DNA of 64,000 nucleotides from the NCBI RefSeq assembly GCF_009758255.1, contig NZ_WSEN01000010.1:558001-622000 (forward strand). The letters are read 5' to 3'. Positions 32,099 through 40,289 of the stretch are shown piece by piece. Each line of letters starts with the position of its first letter. Positions within the stretch are counted from its first letter, which is position 1. The position numbers were made by a program, and so were the translations under genes. The notes under the pieces are model-generated. The model made no database searches and was not told the DNA's origin. It was given only the letters and a program-made list of their open reading frames with translations. Source of the stretch: Microbacterium sp. MAH-37. Lineage in GTDB: Bacteria > Actinomycetota > Actinomycetes > Actinomycetales > Microbacteriaceae.

Positions 32099-33085
32099 AT
32101 GGAGACCGGCCGGCGCGCGACGATCGTCGACATCGCGACGGCCGTCGGAGTCTCCCGGCAGACCGTGACCCGGGCCATGAACGACATGCCCGGCATCAAC
32201 GAGGTCACGAAGCAGCGCGTGCTGGACGCCGCGCGGGAGCTCGGATACCGGCCCTCGCGCTTCGGGCGCGGGCTGGTCAAACGCGACCAGCAGACCATCG
32301 GGCTGATGGTGCACAACCTGACGAACCCGTACTACCCCGAACTGGCGGCGGCGGTGGTCGCGCATGCCGCGGAACGGGGATGGTCCGTGATGCTCCTCGA
32401 CCTGAGCAAGATCGACGACCAGCGCGCCTATCTGACCACGCTCGCCCCGCAGGTGGACGCCCTCGTCGGGTTCGTCTCGATTCCGCACCGCGAACTGAGC
32501 CTGATCCTTCCCGGCGTGCCCGTCGTCGAGATCGCCGGCCCCTCGGACGACCTGCCCGAGGGCTGGGGCGGTGTCGAGTTCGACCTCGAACCCGGCGTCC
32601 GCGAAGCGGTCGATCACCTGCTCGCGAGCGGCGCGAGCCGCCCCGTCGTGCTCGACAGCCCCGGAGCGCTGCCTGCGAGCCCTCGCGCGCTGCTGATGGT
32701 GGCGGCGTGGCAGGCGCACGGGATCACCCCCACGGTGATCGCCGCATCGCAGGACGGCGTCGTGGCGGGCGAGGAGGCGACGCGCGAGCACATCGACGAG
32801 ATCCGCGGCGCCGACGCCGTCATGGCGTTCAACGACTTCTGCGCCTTCGGCGCGATGAAAGAGCTGCGCCGCCAGGGCCTGCGGGTGCCGGACGACATCC
32901 GGGTCATCGGGCTCGACGGCCTGAGCGCGGGCACCTACACAATGCCCGAACTGACGACCATGGGCGTCGACATGGATGAGGCTGCCATGGCGGCTGTCGC
33001 CGTGGCCCGTTCGATGCTCGACGGAACACCGGGACCTCGGCGGGTCCGGCTCAGCCATCGACTCATCCTGCGCGAGTCCGCCTAG
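32099..33085 (+). CDS. LacI family transcriptional regulator
   Basis: A 328-residue sugar-type repressor. The N-terminal HTH and hinge (1-60) read RATIVDIATAVGVSRQTVTRAMND then GYRPSRFGRGL. A periplasmic-binding-like ligand domain follows (65-328), with TIGLMVHNLTNPYYPELAAA and VIGLDGLSAGTYTMPELTT. The ligand is unknown. It converges on the Gfo/AKR fusion gene, whose promoter 2 kb away carries two GTGAACGTTCAC palindromes of LacI type, making that fusion a reasonable target. Confidence 0.92.
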   Translation: METGRRATIVDIATAVGVSRQTVTRAMNDMPGINEVTKQRVLDAARELGYRPSRFGRGLVKRDQQTIGLMVHNLTNPYYPELAAAVVAHAAERGWSVMLLDLSKIDDQRAYLTTLAPQVDALVGFVSIPHRELSLILPGVPVVEIAGPSDDLPEGWGGVEFDLEPGVREAVDHLLASGASRPVVLDSPGALPASPRALLMVAAWQAHGITPTVIAASQDGVVAGEEATREHIDEIRGADAVMAFNDFCAFGAMKELRRQGLRVPDDIRVIGLDGLSAGTYTMPELTTMGVDMDEAAMAAVAVARSMLDGTPGPRRVRLSHRLILRESA

Positions 33086-33129
33086 CGGAACGAGGGCCGC
33101 CGCGCGGACTCGCGTCGGATGCCGCGTGG

Positions 33130-35142
33130 TCAGCCGCGGAGGTCGAGCCAGCGCACCTGCTCTGGGCTGAGCGCCACGTCGAGACCTGCCATCGAGGTGC
33201 GGGTCTCCTCGATGCTGCGCGGACCGATCAGCGGGAACGTCGGGAAGTCCTGCGCCAGCACATAGGCCAGCGCGATCGCCGTCGGCGCGACACCTAGCTC
33301 GGATGCCAGGTGACGGGCGCGCGACAGCCGCTCGAAGTTGTCCTCGCTGTAGTAGCACCGCACGAGCTCGTCATCGGAGAGGTCGGCGCGATCGGCGCGC
33401 GCGAAGAAGCCGCGCGCCTGGGATGACCAGGGCAGCAGCGTGACGCCGGTGCGCTCCAGCCACTCACGGTCGGCGTCGTCCGTCACGGCCACGCATCCGG
33501 CCCAGGGCACGTCGAGCGCGTGCGCGAGACCGAAGTGGTCGCTCAGCACGCCGAACGACCGCCGTCCGTTCGCCTCGGCGTAGTCCAGCGCCTGCTGGAA
33601 CCGCGCGGTCGACCAGTTCGATCCGCCGAGGGCGCCGATGCGCCCTGATCCGGCCAGTTCGTCCAGCACGTCCACGAACTCCCCCACCGGGACGTCCTCG
33701 TTGTCGCGGTGCATCAGGTAGACGTCGACGTGGTCGGTCTGCATGCGGTCGAGGCTCTCGTCGAGCTGCCGCACGATCGACTCGGGGTCGCAGTGCGGCG
33801 TGTGCGCGCCCTTGCCGATGATCACGACCTCGTCGCGGATGCCGCGGTTGCGCACCCACTGGCCGAGAAGCTGCTCCGTGACCCCGCCGCCGTAGATGTA
33901 GGCCGTGTCGAAGGCGTTCCCTCCGCGTTCGACGAAGTCGTCGAACATCGCCGAGGCATGGCCGAGCGTGGTCTGGTTGTCGACGCCCATCACCAGACGG
34001 GACATCTCCTTGTCGAGCCCGGGGACACGGCCGTGGCGCATCGTGGCCTCCGGTCGGCGGCGCGGTGCCGTGCCGCTCGCCGGCGGGATGTCGGCGGTCG
34101 CGCGCTCGAACGGATACTCCAGCCCGATGGCCGCGCGCCACTGGTCGAGCACCCGCGCGTTGCCGAGGCTGTCCGACCAGCCGAGGTTCGGACTCTGCCC
34201 GACTGCCGCGTAGTCCGCCACGGCATCCGCCTGCAGGGCGTACTGGCACGCGGGCTCGATGCGGACGGTGCGCACGCCGTCGGCTCCGGCATCCGTCGTG
34301 CACACCTCGATGACGCTCCCCTCCGTCGTCGACGGGAGCCACGGGTCGGGCACGACGATGCGTCCCCTCGATCCGGAGATCACGATGCGGTTCTCGCCGT
34401 CGATCCGGATGCCGGTGGCGACATGCGCGGTGATGCCGGAGGCGAAGACCAGCGACGCCGTCGCCCACTCGTCGACGCCGGTCGCGCCCACCACGCCCTT
34501 CGCCGTCAGCGCGACCGGATCGGCGAAGGCCGCGCCGGTCGCCGCACCGGCGATCATCCGCGCCGCCGACACGGGGTAGCCACCGACGTCGAGGATGCCG
34601 CCGCCGGCGAGTCGGGGATCGGCGAGCCGGCTCTCCGGCGACACGTCCGCACGGAAGGAGAAGGTCGCATCGACGTGCTGCACCTCGCCGATGACGCCGT
34701 CCGCGACGAGCTTCGCGAGCTGGACGGTCTGCGGGTGGAACCGGTACATGTACGCCTCGGCGAAGTAGCGTCCGTTGCGGCGCGCGGCCTCCACGACCGC
34801 CATCGCCCCGGCGTGGTCGACGGAGAGCGGCTTCTCGCACACGACATGCTTGCCGGCATCCAGCGCCTGGATCGCCAGGCGGACATGGTCGATGTGCACC
34901 GTCGCGATGTACACGGCGTCGACGTCGGGATCGGCGAACAGCGCCTCGTAGCCTTCGTGCACGCGGATGCAGCCCGGCGTGCGCTCGTACTTCGCGGCGA
35001 ACTCCTCACCCCGCCCGGAGGTGCGGCTGGCGACGGCGACCAGCTCTCCCGTCCTGCTGTGCGGCAGCTGCTCCGCGAAGCGGTGCGCGATGTTGCCCGG
35101 TCCTGCGATACCCCATCGCACGTGCTGCGGCGCGTCGGCCAT
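33130..35142 (-). CDS. fused Gfo/Idh/MocA oxidoreductase and aldo/keto reductase
   Basis: A 670-residue two-enzyme fusion. Residues 1-345 form a Gfo/Idh/MocA dehydrogenase (Rossmann start VRWGIAGPGNIAHRFAEQ; catalytic lysine motif CEKPLSVDH). After a linker (345-370), residues about 370-670 form an aldo/keto reductase with the tetrad visible as D and Y in NAFDTAYIYGGG, K in IIGKGAH and H in YLMHRDN. Both halves look catalytically complete. The start at 35142 has GGAGG 8 nt upstream. It probably performs successive NAD(P)-linked steps on a sugar or polyol, and is regulated by twin LacI-type palindromes. Confidence 0.92.
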   Translation of the reverse strand: MADAPQHVRWGIAGPGNIAHRFAEQLPHSRTGELVAVASRTSGRGEEFAAKYERTPGCIRVHEGYEALFADPDVDAVYIATVHIDHVRLAIQALDAGKHVVCEKPLSVDHAGAMAVVEAARRNGRYFAEAYMYRFHPQTVQLAKLVADGVIGEVQHVDATFSFRADVSPESRLADPRLAGGGILDVGGYPVSAARMIAGAATGAAFADPVALTAKGVVGATGVDEWATASLVFASGITAHVATGIRIDGENRIVISGSRGRIVVPDPWLPSTTEGSVIEVCTTDAGADGVRTVRIEPACQYALQADAVADYAAVGQSPNLGWSDSLGNARVLDQWRAAIGLEYPFERATADIPPASGTAPRRRPEATMRHGRVPGLDKEMSRLVMGVDNQTTLGHASAMFDDFVERGGNAFDTAYIYGGGVTEQLLGQWVRNRGIRDEVVIIGKGAHTPHCDPESIVRQLDESLDRMQTDHVDVYLMHRDNEDVPVGEFVDVLDELAGSGRIGALGGSNWSTARFQQALDYAEANGRRSFGVLSDHFGLAHALDVPWAGCVAVTDDADREWLERTGVTLLPWSSQARGFFARADRADLSDDELVRCYYSEDNFERLSRARHLASELGVAPTAIALAYVLAQDFPTFPLIGPRSIEETRTSMAGLDVALSPEQVRWLDLRG

Positions 35143-35173
35143 GGCTGATCCTCCATCGGATGACTGTCGGTCT

Positions 35174-35210
35174 CGTGAACGTTCACGAAGACATGCCGTG
35201 AACGTTCACG
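35174..35210 (-). promoter_or_regulatory. twin LacI-type operators upstream of the fusion gene
   Basis: CGTGAACGTTCACG occurs at 35174-35187 and again at 35197-35210, both perfect 14-bp palindromes with an AACGTT core, 23 bp centre to centre (about two helical turns). They lie 32 nt upstream of the fusion start. Confidence 0.85.
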
Positions 35211-35278
35211 GCGCCGAGCGTATCAGCACAGTTCCCGGCTTGGCAATGCTCGACGGCAGGGCCGCTTCCGGCACCTGT

Positions 35279-35884
35279 TCACTCGCGCGGGGGCGGCGCG
35301 AGCAGCTGCTCGAGCAGCACGAGCGCGGCCTCCTTCGGGGCAGCCGGGTCGAGCAGCCACTGCGTCTGCAGACCGTCGGATGCAGCGATCACGAGAGCGG
35401 CGACGGCATCGGGATCCACGTCCGTCCTGATGCTGCCGCTGAGCTGGTTGTGACGCACACGCTCGGCGAGCGACGCGCGACTGGCCGCGAAGCGCTCGGT
35501 CGCGAAGGCTCGGGCGGTCGGATGCCCCTCCTCGAGCGCCGACGCCACCAGGCTCGAGTACAGCTGCACCAGGCCCTGCACCTCACGGTTCGATTCGGTC
35601 CAGAGCCGCAGCACCTCGACCGGCGTCGCATCCAGGTCGGGGCCGCCGTCGCCTCGGGACTCGGACTCGCGGTACACCGCGACGAGCAGTTCCTCGAGCG
35701 AGCCGAAGTGGTGCGTGAGCGCGCCGTGGGTGACGCCGACCTCCTGGGCGATCGCGCGCAGGCTGGTGCGGTCCGAGCCGCGACGCGCGAACACCTCGAT
35801 CGCGCGGTCGAGGATCTCCTGCCGCCGGGCGATGCCCTTGGCATACGGCCCCCTCGAGGCCGGACTCTTCCCCGGATCCGCCAT
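35279..35884 (-). CDS. TetR family transcriptional regulator
   Basis: A 201-residue repressor. The HTH (about 18-65) reads RRQEILDRAIEVFARRG then LRAIAQEVGVTHGALTHHFG. The C-terminal region resembles the TetR_C_6 (BetI-like) ligand domain. Its -10 TAGGAT (35891-35896) is 6 nt from the ATG and the perfect palindrome at 35904-35927 sits over the -35, so it is autoregulated. It is divergent from, and probably represses, the isomerase/dehydrogenase operon at 35982. Confidence 0.92.
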   Translation of the reverse strand: MADPGKSPASRGPYAKGIARRQEILDRAIEVFARRGSDRTSLRAIAQEVGVTHGALTHHFGSLEELLVAVYRESESRGDGGPDLDATPVEVLRLWTESNREVQGLVQLYSSLVASALEEGHPTARAFATERFAASRASLAERVRHNQLSGSIRTDVDPDAVAALVIAASDGLQTQWLLDPAAPKEAALVLLEQLLAPPPRE

Positions 35885-35890
35885 GGCGCC

Positions 35891-35896
35891 ATCCTA
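35891..35896 (-). promoter_or_regulatory. -10 box TAGGAT of the TetR gene
   Basis: Read on the minus strand; the spacing of 6 nt to the start codon indicates a leaderless message. Confidence 0.55.
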
Positions 35897-35903
35897 GTCA
35901 AAT

Positions 35904-35927
35904 GAATACTTCCAGTTGGAAGTATTC
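35904..35927. promoter_or_regulatory. TetR-type palindromic operator
   Basis: GAATACTTCC-AGTT-GGAAGTATTC is a perfect 10-bp inverted repeat in the divergent promoter region, strikingly AT-rich for this genome. It overlaps the tetR -35 and lies upstream of the isomerase operon. Confidence 0.85.
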
Positions 35928-35981
35928 GCTGGTAACGTTCTACGTCATCACCGTCAGAGCTGACTACGAAAGGCGTGACCG

Positions 35982-36788
35982 ATGCCGGTCCAGACATCCA
36001 TCCAGCTGTTCACCGTTCGAGAGGCCCTCGAGGCCGACCTGGACGGCACCCTCGCCGCCCTCGCCGCGCGGGGCTTCACCGCCGCCGAGCCCTACGACTT
36101 CGTGGATCGCGCCGAGGCTCTCGCCGCTTCGCTCGCCGCACACGGCATCACCGCGCCGACGGGGCACGCGTTCGTCGCATCGACGTCGTTCATCGGTCCC
36201 GACGGCAGCGAGACGACTGATGCGGTCGCGGCCATCGACGCGGTGTTCGACGCTGCTGACGTCCTGGGCATGACGACGGTCATCGAGCCGTACAGCGCGC
36301 CCTCGCGCTGGGAGACCCGCGAGCAGGTGGAGGAGACCGCCCGCCTGCTGAACAACGCGGCCGAGATCGGCGCGCGGCGAGGCATCCGGGTCGGGTACCA
36401 CAACCACGCGCACGAGCTCGAGGCGACGTTCGACGGCCAGACCGGGCTCGAGCTGCTCGCCGAGCTGCTCGACGAGCGCGTCGTGCTGGAGGTCGACCTG
36501 TACTGGGTCGCGCGCGCCGGCATCGATTCGCCGACTCTGCTGAAGACGCTCGGCGACCGCGTCGTCGCCGTGCACGTCAAGGACGGCACGCTCGACCCCG
36601 AGGCGATCGCCGCCTACCCGCCCGCGGACCAGGTTCCGGCCGGCCAGGGCGTGGTGCCGCTCGCCGAGGCGATCGCCGCGGCGCCGGCCCTCGAGATCGC
36701 GATCGTCGAGTTCGACCACTTCGACGGCGATCTCTTCGACGCGGTCCAGCAGAGCCTCGTGCACCTCGACTCGATCGTGAGCGCCTGA
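35982..36788 (+). CDS. sugar phosphate isomerase/epimerase (AP endonuclease 2-like TIM barrel)
   Basis: A 268-residue IolE/xylose-isomerase-like barrel with metal-binding positions in GYHNHAHELE, VVLEVDLYWVARAG, VVAVHVKDG and IAIVEFDHFDGD, which match the metal and substrate residues of the family. It probably interconverts keto-sugars or inosose-like compounds. It ends TGATG, overlapping the next gene, so the two are coupled. The TetR palindrome upstream is the likely control site. Confidence 0.9.
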   Translation: MPVQTSIQLFTVREALEADLDGTLAALAARGFTAAEPYDFVDRAEALAASLAAHGITAPTGHAFVASTSFIGPDGSETTDAVAAIDAVFDAADVLGMTTVIEPYSAPSRWETREQVEETARLLNNAAEIGARRGIRVGYHNHAHELEATFDGQTGLELLAELLDERVVLEVDLYWVARAGIDSPTLLKTLGDRVVAVHVKDGTLDPEAIAAYPPADQVPAGQGVVPLAEAIAAAPALEIAIVEFDHFDGDLFDAVQQSLVHLDSIVSA

Positions 36789-37906
36789 TGGGCACCCCGG
36801 TCGGCGTCGGGGTCATCGGCGCGGGCAACATCAGCGACCAGTACCTGACGCACCTGACGGCCTTCCCGGATCTGCGCGTGCTCGCCGTGGGCGACCTGAT
36901 CGAGGAGCGCGCGCGGACGCAGGCGGAGAAGTACGGTGTGCCACGCGGTGGTGACGTCGATTCCGTGCTGAACGACGACGACATCGAGATCGTCGTCAAC
37001 CTGACGATCCCGGCGGTGCACGTCGCCGTCTCCGAGGCGATCATCGCCGCAGGCAAGCACGTCTGGACCGAGAAGCCGATCGGCGTCGCGCGTGAGGAGT
37101 CGCAGCGCCTGCTGCGGAGGGCCGAGGCCGCCGGTCTGCGCGTCGGCGTCGCCCCAGACACCGTGCTCGGCCCCGGCTTGCAGACCGCCAAGCGGGCGAT
37201 CGCCCGGGGCGACATCGGGCGACCGCTGTTCGCGACCACGACCCTGCAGTCCCAGGGACCGGAGCTGTGGCACCCGAACCCCGCCTTCCTGTACGCGAAG
37301 GGCGCTGGCCCCCTGCTCGACATGGGCCCGTACTACGTGTCGGCACTGGTGCACGCGTTCGGGCCCGTCGCGAGCGTCGCCGCGCTCGGGCTGAAGGGCA
37401 CCGAGACCCGCCGCGTGCACTCGGGCGAGCTGGCCGGACAGGAGTTCCCGGTGGAGATCCCCTCGACGCTGTCCGTGCTGATGGACTTCGAGCGAGGCGG
37501 ACAGGCGCAGAGCCTGTTCAGCACCGACTCCCCCGTGGCGCGCCACGGCATCGTCGAGATCCACGGCACCGAGGGCACGATGGTCATCCCCGACCCGAAC
37601 ACCTTCGGCGGCGAGATCACCATCACCCGGCCGCTCACGGATCCCCGGGTGATCGAACAGGAGATCGTCCAGATGCCGCTGGAGGGCGCGGTCACCGGTC
37701 GCGGCCTCGGTGTGCTCGACATGGCCCGATCGATCCGCGCCGGCCGACCGCACGTCGCCACCGGAGAGTTCGGCTACCACGTGCTCGACACACTGCTGTC
37801 GATCGAAGAGGCAGCGGCCGCGCACAGCTTCGTGGCTGTCGACAGCACGCTCGGCGAGATCGGATCACTGCCCGCGGACTTCGATCCGCACGCCGCGACC
37901 CTCTGA
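36788..37906 (+). CDS. Gfo/Idh/MocA family oxidoreductase
   Basis: A 372-residue NAD(P)-dependent dehydrogenase. Rossmann motif VGVIGAGNISDQYLTHL at the start, WTEKPIGVAREE with the catalytic lysine at about 98, and the C-terminal substrate domain with LLDMGPYYVSALVHAFGPV. Family members oxidise sugars, inositols or uronates. Together with the upstream isomerase it forms a minimal polyol or sugar oxidation pair. A perfect hairpin follows the stop. Confidence 0.92.
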   Translation: MGTPVGVGVIGAGNISDQYLTHLTAFPDLRVLAVGDLIEERARTQAEKYGVPRGGDVDSVLNDDDIEIVVNLTIPAVHVAVSEAIIAAGKHVWTEKPIGVAREESQRLLRRAEAAGLRVGVAPDTVLGPGLQTAKRAIARGDIGRPLFATTTLQSQGPELWHPNPAFLYAKGAGPLLDMGPYYVSALVHAFGPVASVAALGLKGTETRRVHSGELAGQEFPVEIPSTLSVLMDFERGGQAQSLFSTDSPVARHGIVEIHGTEGTMVIPDPNTFGGEITITRPLTDPRVIEQEIVQMPLEGAVTGRGLGVLDMARSIRAGRPHVATGEFGYHVLDTLLSIEEAAAAHSFVAVDSTLGEIGSLPADFDPHAATL

Positions 37907-37915
37907 GCACGGATC

Positions 37916-37943
37916 AGGGGATGCCGGAGCACCGGCATCCCCT
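37916..37943 (+). terminator. terminator after the isomerase/dehydrogenase operon
   Basis: Perfect 12-bp stem AGGGGATGCCGG / CCGGCATCCCCT with a 4-nt AGCA loop, 10 nt after the stop. Confidence 0.8.
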
Positions 37944-37963
37944 CTATGTGCCAGGATCAAGGC

Positions 37964-38902
37964 ATGAGCGTGCACGTGAACGTCGACAACTTCGCCCTGG
38001 CCGAGACCCATCGGATGATGCATGACCTGCAGCGCGACGCAGGCGGGGTGAACATGTTCCTGCACAACCGGCTCCCCGCCGACATCGACAAGCAGACCGT
38101 GATCCGGCTGAACCGCGACACCCTGTACAGCTTCGCCGTCGTCGACATCAGCGCCGGCGCCACGCTGACGATCCCGGAGCACGGCGACCGCTACCTGTCG
38201 GCGATGATCGTGAACGAGCAGCACTACATCAACGAAATCTTCCACGACGCCGGCGAGTACGAACTCACCGTGCAGCAGTTCGACACCCCGTACGTCGTGG
38301 TCGCGGTGCGCACTCTGGTCGACCCGGCCGACGCCGCCGACCTGGCGGCGGTCTCGGCCCTGCAGGACCAGATCCAGCTCACGAGCGCCTCGGCCGTCGC
38401 CTTCGAATACCCCGATTACGACGCCACGAGCCTCGACGAGACCCGTGACGCGCTGCTGGCCCTCGCCCGCAACCTCGCCGCATTCGATCGCACCTTCGGC
38501 ACACGCGATGAAGTCGACCCCGTGCGCCACCTCATCGGCACAGCCGCGGGCTGGGGTGGTCTGCCCTCTTCCGAGGCGAGCTACATCGGCGTCGATCCTC
38601 GTCTGCCGGTGGGCCAGTACGAGCTCACGGTCGGCGAGGTCCCGGTCGACGGATTCTGGTCGCTGTCGGTCTACAACGCGGGCGGGTTCTTCGAGAAGAA
38701 CGACCGTGACGCGTACACGATCAACAACATCACCGGCATTCGCGACGACGACGGCACGATCACCGTGCGCTTCGGCGACTACCCGGAGGGCACCCCGAAC
38801 GCACTGCCGATCACCGACGGCTGGAACTACCTCGTCCGGCTGTACCGTCCGCGCCCGGAGATCGCCGACGGCAGCTGGAGCTTCCCGACGCTGTCGGCCT
38901 GA
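37964..38902 (+). CDS. DUF1254/DUF1214 domain protein
   Basis: A 312-residue soluble protein. The N-terminal part (VIRLNRDTLYSFAVVDISAGATLTIPE) is DUF1254-like. The C-terminal part (VPVDGFWSLSVYNAGGFFEK, later DGTITVRFG and WNYLVRLYRP) is DUF1214. The pair is widespread but biochemically unassigned. No signal peptide is seen, unlike many homologues that are secreted. The start at 37964 is preceded by AGGATC. It appears monocistronic, bounded by a terminator upstream and the convergent TOPRIM gene downstream. Confidence 0.82.
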   Translation: MSVHVNVDNFALAETHRMMHDLQRDAGGVNMFLHNRLPADIDKQTVIRLNRDTLYSFAVVDISAGATLTIPEHGDRYLSAMIVNEQHYINEIFHDAGEYELTVQQFDTPYVVVAVRTLVDPADAADLAAVSALQDQIQLTSASAVAFEYPDYDATSLDETRDALLALARNLAAFDRTFGTRDEVDPVRHLIGTAAGWGGLPSSEASYIGVDPRLPVGQYELTVGEVPVDGFWSLSVYNAGGFFEKNDRDAYTINNITGIRDDDGTITVRFGDYPEGTPNALPITDGWNYLVRLYRPRPEIADGSWSFPTLSA

Positions 38903-38937
38903 TCGTCTGACGGTCCGTGGGAGATCGAAGCCACCGG

Positions 38938-39501
38938 TCACCGGCTTCGCTGTGACGCGTCGAGCAGGCGCACCAAGGCCGGCGGCATCCGCTCCATCGG
39001 CACGGCTTCGATGACGTCGGCGGCGAACCGCGACTTGCGGCCGGCGGCCGTGCCGGCGAACCGGTGCAGTTGCTCCTCGATACTGCGCACCCGCTGGGCG
39101 GGCTGCCTCTGAAACACCCGGAACCGTCCGAGCTCGCCCCGCGCCGCGAGGGCCTCGAGCACCAGCTCGGATCCCGCGGCGCGGATCACCTCCTCCTCGA
39201 GGTCGCGCTCGCACGCGAAGAACCCTGCGCGCACAAGGTCGTCGCCGTCCAGCATCCCGAGGTCGCGCAGAACCCGCTCGACGTATGGCCGTTCCGCGCC
39301 GTCGTACAGTCCCAGCACCCGCGCATCCTCACCCCGTGTCGAGGTCAGGACGCTGCGCAGGTTGGTGATGCCGCCCAGCTCGACGAGCTTCTCCCCCGCC
39401 ACACTCACAGCGAGGCGGCGCGCGACGGCCTCGAACGCGAGCCGGTCGCTCCTGCCCTCGAACAGGACGACCGTCCGCGGCTCCTCAGCGGCGACAGGCA
39501 T
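38938..39501 (-). CDS. stand-alone TOPRIM-like protein (OLD-family nuclease domain)
   Basis: A 187-residue protein with a TOPRIM-like pattern: LFEGRSDRLAFEAVARRL supplies the glutamate, ELGGITNLRSVL follows as in OLD-type proteins, and VLGLYDGAERPY supplies a later acidic residue. GFFACERDLEEEVIRA also resembles the C-terminal part of OLD nucleases. The ATPase half of OLD proteins is absent, and no partner ATPase is adjacent. It may be a free nuclease or regulatory domain. Leaderless: TAGGGT (39508-39513, minus) lies 6 nt from the ATG. Confidence 0.6.
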   Translation of the reverse strand: MPVAAEEPRTVVLFEGRSDRLAFEAVARRLAVSVAGEKLVELGGITNLRSVLTSTRGEDARVLGLYDGAERPYVERVLRDLGMLDGDDLVRAGFFACERDLEEEVIRAAGSELVLEALAARGELGRFRVFQRQPAQRVRSIEEQLHRFAGTAAGRKSRFAADVIEAVPMERMPPALVRLLDASQRSR

Positions 39502-39507
39502 GGCTCG

Positions 39508-39555
39508 ACCCTACGCGCGGTCGGCAGGAACAGCCGTGGCGCGGAGCCATAGACT
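39508..39555. promoter_or_regulatory. divergent leaderless promoters, TOPRIM gene / methyltransferase
   Basis: Minus-strand TAGGGT (39508-39513) serves the TOPRIM gene and plus-strand TAGACT (39550-39555) serves the methyltransferase. Each ends 6 nt from its start codon, 36 nt apart. Confidence 0.6.
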
Positions 39556-39561
39556 CGTCCG

Positions 39562-40254
39562 ATGACCGACCGGAACAGGGCGTACCACGGGCTCGCAGGT
39601 GAGACGTTCGCCGCACGGGCGGAGGCGCCGGGACTGAACTCCCTGCATGAGCGGCCGGCCGTCGTGGCGCTGATCGGCGATGCCGCAGGGCAGGATGTCG
39701 CCGATCTCGGATGCGGGGCGGGCCATCTGGCGGCGATCCTGAGCTCTGCCGGCGCGAGCGTCACCGGCGTCGAGGGAAGCGAAGTGCTCGCCGGGATCGC
39801 GCGGGAAGCAGCGCCAGCTGCCACTATCGTGCGGCACGACCTCGACACCCCACTCGACTTCCTCGCGGATGAGTCGCAGGACGGTGTGGTCTGCGCGCTG
39901 GTGATCCACCATCTCAGCGACCGCCCGCGCTTCCTGTCCGAGGTCCGCCGTATCCTGCGTCCGGGCGGGTGGCTCGTGCTCTCGTCCACGCATCCGACCG
40001 CCGACTGGCGGTACTTCGGCGGCTCCTACTACGACGAGCGCTGGGTGACGCGCTCCTTCGGAGAAGCGACGATGGAGTATCAGCTCATGACGATGGGCAC
40101 GCTGCTCAACGAGGTCGCGGATGCCGGATTCGTGCTCGAGCGCCTCGTCGAGCCCCAGCCGGCTGAGGCGCTGCGCGCTGTCGACGCCGAGAAGTACGAG
40201 CGACTGAACTCTGCGCCGATCTTCGTTGCGCTGCGTGCTCGCGCAGTCGGCTGA
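39562..40254 (+). CDS. class I SAM-dependent methyltransferase
   Basis: A 230-residue Rossmann-fold methyltransferase. Motif I is VADLGCGAGHLAA, with the acidic residue for SAM ribose in VTGVEGSE. Motif IV-like GVVCALVIHHLSDR and the post-motif LRPGGWLVLSSTHP follow, as in UbiE/Methyltransf_11 enzymes. The substrate is not predictable. Its message is probably leaderless, and it converges on the DUF2264 gene with a 35-nt gap. Confidence 0.9.
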   Translation: MTDRNRAYHGLAGETFAARAEAPGLNSLHERPAVVALIGDAAGQDVADLGCGAGHLAAILSSAGASVTGVEGSEVLAGIAREAAPAATIVRHDLDTPLDFLADESQDGVVCALVIHHLSDRPRFLSEVRRILRPGGWLVLSSTHPTADWRYFGGSYYDERWVTRSFGEATMEYQLMTMGTLLNEVADAGFVLERLVEPQPAEALRAVDAEKYERLNSAPIFVALRARAVG

Positions 40255-40289
40255 CGCGCGTAGTGCGGGCCCAGGTACGCCCCGTGTGC

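Noticed and set aside
38927..38948. GAAGCC...GGCTTC hairpin between two convergent genes
   Set aside because: The stem is only 6 bp with a 10-nt loop and overlaps the stop codon of the TOPRIM gene; too weak to call a terminator.
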